Shown piece by piece: positions 61,406 through 64,000 of a stretch of 64,000 nt of DNA; positions within the stretch are counted from its first letter, which is position 1; every line of letters starts with the position of its first letter. The DNA is taken from positions 1-64,000 of the forward strand of contig LUYM01000012.1 in assembly GCA_001603275.1 (NCBI GenBank), read 5' to 3'. The notes beneath the pieces were generated by a model that did no database searches, had not been told where the DNA came from, and was given only the letters and a program-made list of their open reading frames with translations. A program made the translations under genes and the position numbers. The stretch comes from Actinomycetales bacterium Actino_02 (GTDB taxonomy: Bacteria > Actinomycetota > Actinomycetes > Propionibacteriales > Propionibacteriaceae).

Positions 61406-62040
61406 CAGTAATGACCGGAAAAGAACTCGCCGAGGCGATCCAGAAGTGCCTGGCACTGTTCACCGACTACGCCGACGAACTCGGCGATCTTGATCAGGCG
61501 CTCGGTGACGGCGACCTGGGCATCACCGTGTCGCTGGGAGCCAAGGCCGCCAGCGACGCCCTGAGCAACCTGGACGACGCGGCCACCCCGGCCGAGGTGG
61601 TCCTGGCCTGCGCCAAGGCGTTCGCCAATGCCAACCCGTCCACGATGGCGGCGCTGGTGGCGGGGGCGCTGCTGGCCGGCTCGCGGATCCTGGGCGACGC
61701 CACCCAGGTGGCTCCCGGCCAGGCCGGCAAGTTCGCTCTGGCTGCGGCCGAGTCGATCAGCCAGCGCGGCAAGTCGCAGGTGGGGGACAAGACGATTCTG
61801 GACGCCATGTTCCCGGCCGCCGAGGCCCTGCTGGCTTCGCCGGACGGCGTCGCCGACCTGAGTGCTGCGATCGAGGCCGCCGAGGCCGGCGTGATTCGTT
61901 CGACCGGGCTGCAGTCGCGGCGCGGCCGGGCGTCCTGGCTGCAGGAGCGCAGCATCGGCCTGCAGGATCCGGGTGCCACCGCGTACCTGCGCTTCCTGCA
62001 GTCCTGGCAGGCGGCGAACAGTCCGGCCGAGGTCGGCTAG
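61402..62040 (+). CDS. DhaL-type nucleotide-binding kinase subunit
   Basis: 212 residues (ATG 61402 overlaps the dhaK stop; ATG 61411 is also possible). DAK2 fold: the metal/nucleotide-binding aspartates are in LGDLDQALGDGDLGITVS. The usual DGDHG is DGDLG here, replacing a histidine next to the metal site. NPSTMAALVAGALLAG and SQVGDKTILDAMFPAAEALL are the other family helices. With no DhaM in the operon it probably exchanges ATP directly; in PTS-type DhaL the ADP is a fixed cofactor. Confidence 0.9.
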   Translation: MTVMTGKELAEAIQKCLALFTDYADELGDLDQALGDGDLGITVSLGAKAASDALSNLDDAATPAEVVLACAKAFANANPSTMAALVAGALLAGSRILGDATQVAPGQAGKFALAAAESISQRGKSQVGDKTILDAMFPAAEALLASPDGVADLSAAIEAAEAGVIRSTGLQSRRGRASWLQERSIGLQDPGATAYLRFLQSWQAANSPAEVG

Positions 62041-62047
62041 TACTCAA

Positions 62048-62129
62048 CGAGCAGCGTGCCGCCACGGGCTGCTCGATAACCCCGGGGTGTGTGCCGGTCC
62101 GAATCTCTCGCGGACGGTGCACACCCCGG
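62048..62129 (+). terminator. structured spacer between dhaL-like and alcohol dehydrogenase genes
   Basis: CGAGCAGC (62048-62055) / GCTGCTCG (62068-62075), then CCGGGGTGTG (62082-62091) / CACACCCCGG (62120-62129), the latter enclosing a smaller GTCCG/CGGAC stem and followed by CCCTTTCTCTC. It is terminator-like, so the dehydrogenase gene may depend on read-through or its own promoter. Confidence 0.5.
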
Positions 62130-62163
62130 CCCTTTCTCTCGTCCACTTCGGAAGGTGACCTTG

Positions 62164-63180
62164 ATGACTTCGATGTTTGCGCAGGAACTCGATACCCCGG
62201 CGCCGCTGAGCGCTTCGCCGCTGAGCTGGCGGGCGACGGCGCGTCCGGAACCGGGGGAGGGGCAGTTGGTGATCGAGGTGGCCTCCTGCGGGGTGTGCCG
62301 CTCGAACCTGCACATGGTGCAGGGCGACTGGGTGGCCGGTGGGGTGCCGGCCATCTCGCCGATCATTCCCGGCCATGAGGTGACCGGACGGGTGGCTGCT
62401 GTCGGTGTGGGCGTGATCGGCTTCGCTGTCGGCGACCCGGTGGGCGTCCAGCCGGTGTGGTGGACGTGTGAGGAGTGCGAGTTCTGCACCAGCGGACGCG
62501 AGCAGCTGTGCCATCGCCGGATCATCACCGGTGAGCATGTGAATGGCGGCTATGCCGAGTTCATGCTGGCCAATGCTGCGCACACCTATCGGGTGCCCAG
62601 CTCTTTGGACCTGGTCGATGCCGCGCCGCTGTTCTGCCCGGGGATCACCGCCTTCGGGGCTGTGGAGAAGGCTGCGATCGTGCCGGGTCAGCGAGTTGCC
62701 GTCTTCGGGCTGGGTGGGGTCGGGCACATGGCCGTCCAGTTCGCCCGGCTGGCCGGCGGCGAGGTGATCGCGGTTGGACGCAACCCCGAGCATCTACGGG
62801 TGGCCCGCGAGCTGGGGGCGTCGGCTGCCGTGGACTCGACCGACCCGGCGCAGCTAGCCGCGTTGGAGGATTCGGCCGACGTGGTGCTCACCTTCGCTGA
62901 CGCCGATGTGGTCACTGAGCAGGCGTTCCGCGCGCTGAAGTGGGGCGGGACGCTGGTGGCCGGGGTGCCGCTGAACGTGGCCGGCTTCCACTTCAACAAG
63001 GCGCAGACCATCAAGGCGTCCATCCTGGGCAACCGCGAGCAGATGCGGACGGTGCTCGAGCTGGCCGCGGCCGGGAAGATCACCACCGTGGTGGAGCGCT
63101 TCGCGATGTCGGACGCCGCTCATGCCCTCGACCTGCTGGCGTCCGGCCGGCTCTCGTCCCGGGCCGTCCTGCACAACTGA
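62164..63180 (+). CDS. zinc-dependent alcohol dehydrogenase
   Basis: A 338-residue MDR-family dehydrogenase from ATG 62164 (GGAAGGTGA upstream). The catalytic zinc site is VASCGVCRSNLHMVQGDW and PGHEVTGRV. The structural zinc site is CEECEFCTSGREQLC. The Rossmann motif is VAVFGLGGVGHMAVQFA. It may oxidise a polyol (for example threitol or erythritol) to the ketose phosphorylated by the upstream DhaK/DhaL pair, or reduce an aldehyde. A stretched spacer with hairpins separates it from dhaL. Confidence 0.92.
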   Translation: MTSMFAQELDTPAPLSASPLSWRATARPEPGEGQLVIEVASCGVCRSNLHMVQGDWVAGGVPAISPIIPGHEVTGRVAAVGVGVIGFAVGDPVGVQPVWWTCEECEFCTSGREQLCHRRIITGEHVNGGYAEFMLANAAHTYRVPSSLDLVDAAPLFCPGITAFGAVEKAAIVPGQRVAVFGLGGVGHMAVQFARLAGGEVIAVGRNPEHLRVARELGASAAVDSTDPAQLAALEDSADVVLTFADADVVTEQAFRALKWGGTLVAGVPLNVAGFHFNKAQTIKASILGNREQMRTVLELAAAGKITTVVERFAMSDAAHALDLLASGRLSSRAVLHN

Positions 63181-63196
63181 GGCTGCCGTAACCGAG

Positions 63197-63237
63197 GCCC
63201 CGCAGATAAAGGGGACAGTCCCCTTTATCTGCGGGGC
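63197..63237. repeat. 19-bp perfect palindrome
   Basis: GCCCCGCAGATAAAGGGGA (63197-63215), CAG, then the exact complement (63219-63237). Its centre, GGGGACAGTCCCC, echoes the GGGGAC edges of the hairpin-element family. It sits just after the alcohol dehydrogenase stop. Confidence 0.9.
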
Positions 63238-63255
63238 TGCAGGTCTCAGGTGCCT

Positions 63256-63277
63256 GGACGGTAATGGAACCGTCCCC
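63256..63277. repeat. repeat E: single hairpin-element copy
   Basis: One copy of GGACGGT-AATGGA-ACCGTCC plus CC, immediately before the hemL stop codon, in the convergent gap between the alcohol dehydrogenase and hemL genes. Confidence 0.9.
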
Positions 63278-63279
63278 GT

Positions 63280-64000
63280 TTATCCGGCGGAGGCGGCGCG
63301 GGCGGCGGCGGGGAGGGCGGCGATCAGCTGGTCGAGGTCGGCGTCGGAGTGGGCGGCCGAACAGAACCAGGCCTCGTAGGCCGAGGGCGGCAGGGCCACC
63401 CCGGCGTCGAGCATGGAGTGGAAGAAGCGCCGGTAGGCGGACGCGTCCTGGGTCTGCGCCTGCGCGTAGTTGGTGACCGGCGCGTCCACGCCCCAGAAGA
63501 TCGAGAACAGTGAGCCTGCCCGCGAGATCACGTGCGGGACGCCGGCCTGGGTCAGGGCGTCGTCCACGGCCGTCGACAGCGCGGACGCCACCGCGTCCAC
63601 CCGGGCGTAGACCTCGGCGTCGGCCAGCTTCAAGGTCGCGATCCCGGCCGCCGTGGCCAGCGGGTTCCCGGACAGGGTGCCGGCCTGGTAGACCGGGCCG
63701 AGCGGGGCCAGCAGGTCGAGCAGCTCAGGGCGTCCGCCGAGGGCGGCCAGCGGCATGCCGCCGCCGATGACCTTGCCGAAGGTGAACAGATCCGGGGTGA
63801 TCGCGCCCTGCTCTAGGCCCCACCAGCCGGCCGCCGAAACCCGGAAGCCGGTCAGCACCTCGTCGTAGATCAGCAGGGCGCCGTGGGTCGAGGTCAGTTC
63901 GCGGAGCAGGGCGTTGAAGCCCGGGGCCGGGGCCACCACGCCCATGTTCGCGGCGGCCGGCTCGGTGATCACCGCGGCGATCTCGGAGCCGCGGGCCGCG
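63280..64000 (-). CDS. hemL: glutamate-1-semialdehyde 2,1-aminomutase, C-terminal part
   Basis: Tetrapyrrole synthesis: it converts glutamate-1-semialdehyde to 5-aminolevulinate. The window edge cuts the gene; the visible ~240 C-terminal residues run from [20 protein letters not shown] to the TAA stop. They include the PLP phosphate region, [13 protein letters not shown] and the PLP lysine in [18 protein letters not shown]. The GTG that would start the visible frame at 63972 is internal. Part of the protein upstream of 64000 is missing. Confidence 0.94.
   Translation of the reverse strand, partial: AARGSEIAAVITEPAAANMGVVAPAPGFNALLRELTSTHGALLIYDEVLTGFRVSAAGWWGLEQGAITPDLFTFGKVIGGGMPLAALGGRPELLDLLAPLGPVYQAGTLSGNPLATAAGIATLKLADAEVYARVDAVASALSTAVDDALTQAGVPHVISRAGSLFSIFWGVDAPVTNYAQAQTQDASAYRRFFHSMLDAGVALPPSAYEAWFCSAAHSDADLDQLIAALPAAARAASAG

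Noticed and set aside
63972-63972. GTG at 63972 as hemL start
   Set aside because: The reading frame continues upstream to the window edge with conserved HemL sequence (ARGSEIAAV), so the gene is truncated by the window, not started there.

Overview
High-GC actinobacterial chromosome. The left end carries the conserved Actinomycetota block lysS, crgA, pabA, pknB-pbpA-rodA-pstP-fhaB-fhaA, which in this phylum usually lies near the replication origin. Gene content (fructose/polyol-type ABC operons, a treYZ-type trehalose gene, GTG starts, TTGACN/TAGNNT promoters) would suit a member of the Propionibacteriales, but the genus cannot be fixed from the sequence alone.

Layout. 0-11 kb: housekeeping and cell-wall/division signalling genes, then tRNA-Leu(CAG). 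11.2-12.35 kb: a gap with at most one 43-codon ORF. 12.3-27.7 kb: a carbohydrate island. A class I aldolase, a D-2-hydroxyacid dehydrogenase and a DeoR regulator are followed by a GntR gene and a nine-gene run: a ribose-type ABC transporter, an LsrF-like aldolase, a GlpD-like FAD oxidoreductase, an FGGY kinase, a class II aldolase/SDR fusion and a phosphatase. 27.8-30.4 kb: a secreted Ig-like-repeat protein and an SDR. 30.4-39.1 kb: a thiol-redox operon, a two-component system, a CopB-type copper ATPase behind a CsoR-like operator, and small membrane proteins including a His-tailed EamA transporter. 39.5-44.7 kb: a second metal ATPase behind two DtxR/IdeR-like iron boxes, an ECF sigma factor with a CsoR-like palindrome upstream, a membrane protein that may be its anti-sigma factor, and a beta-helix-like lipoprotein. 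44.9-54.4 kb: a natural TreY-TreZ fusion, a lipid/diacylglycerol kinase, panBC, and a regulator/SDR pair sharing a perfect palindrome. 54.5-63.2 kb: a second sugar operon (DeoR, ABC transporter, DhaK, DhaL, zinc alcohol dehydrogenase) that looks like tetritol/tetrulose or triose catabolism. The window ends inside hemL.

Two threads run across the window. First, two separate ribose-type ABC loci each bring their own regulator, kinase and dehydrogenase; both look like routes for short polyols or ketoses. Second, a 22-bp hairpin element, often with a conserved 21-bp partner giving a 43-bp unit, occurs in five intergenic gaps. All five lie between convergent genes and all are in the right-hand 25 kb. 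It looks like a REP/BIME-type family that may also serve as a bidirectional terminator.
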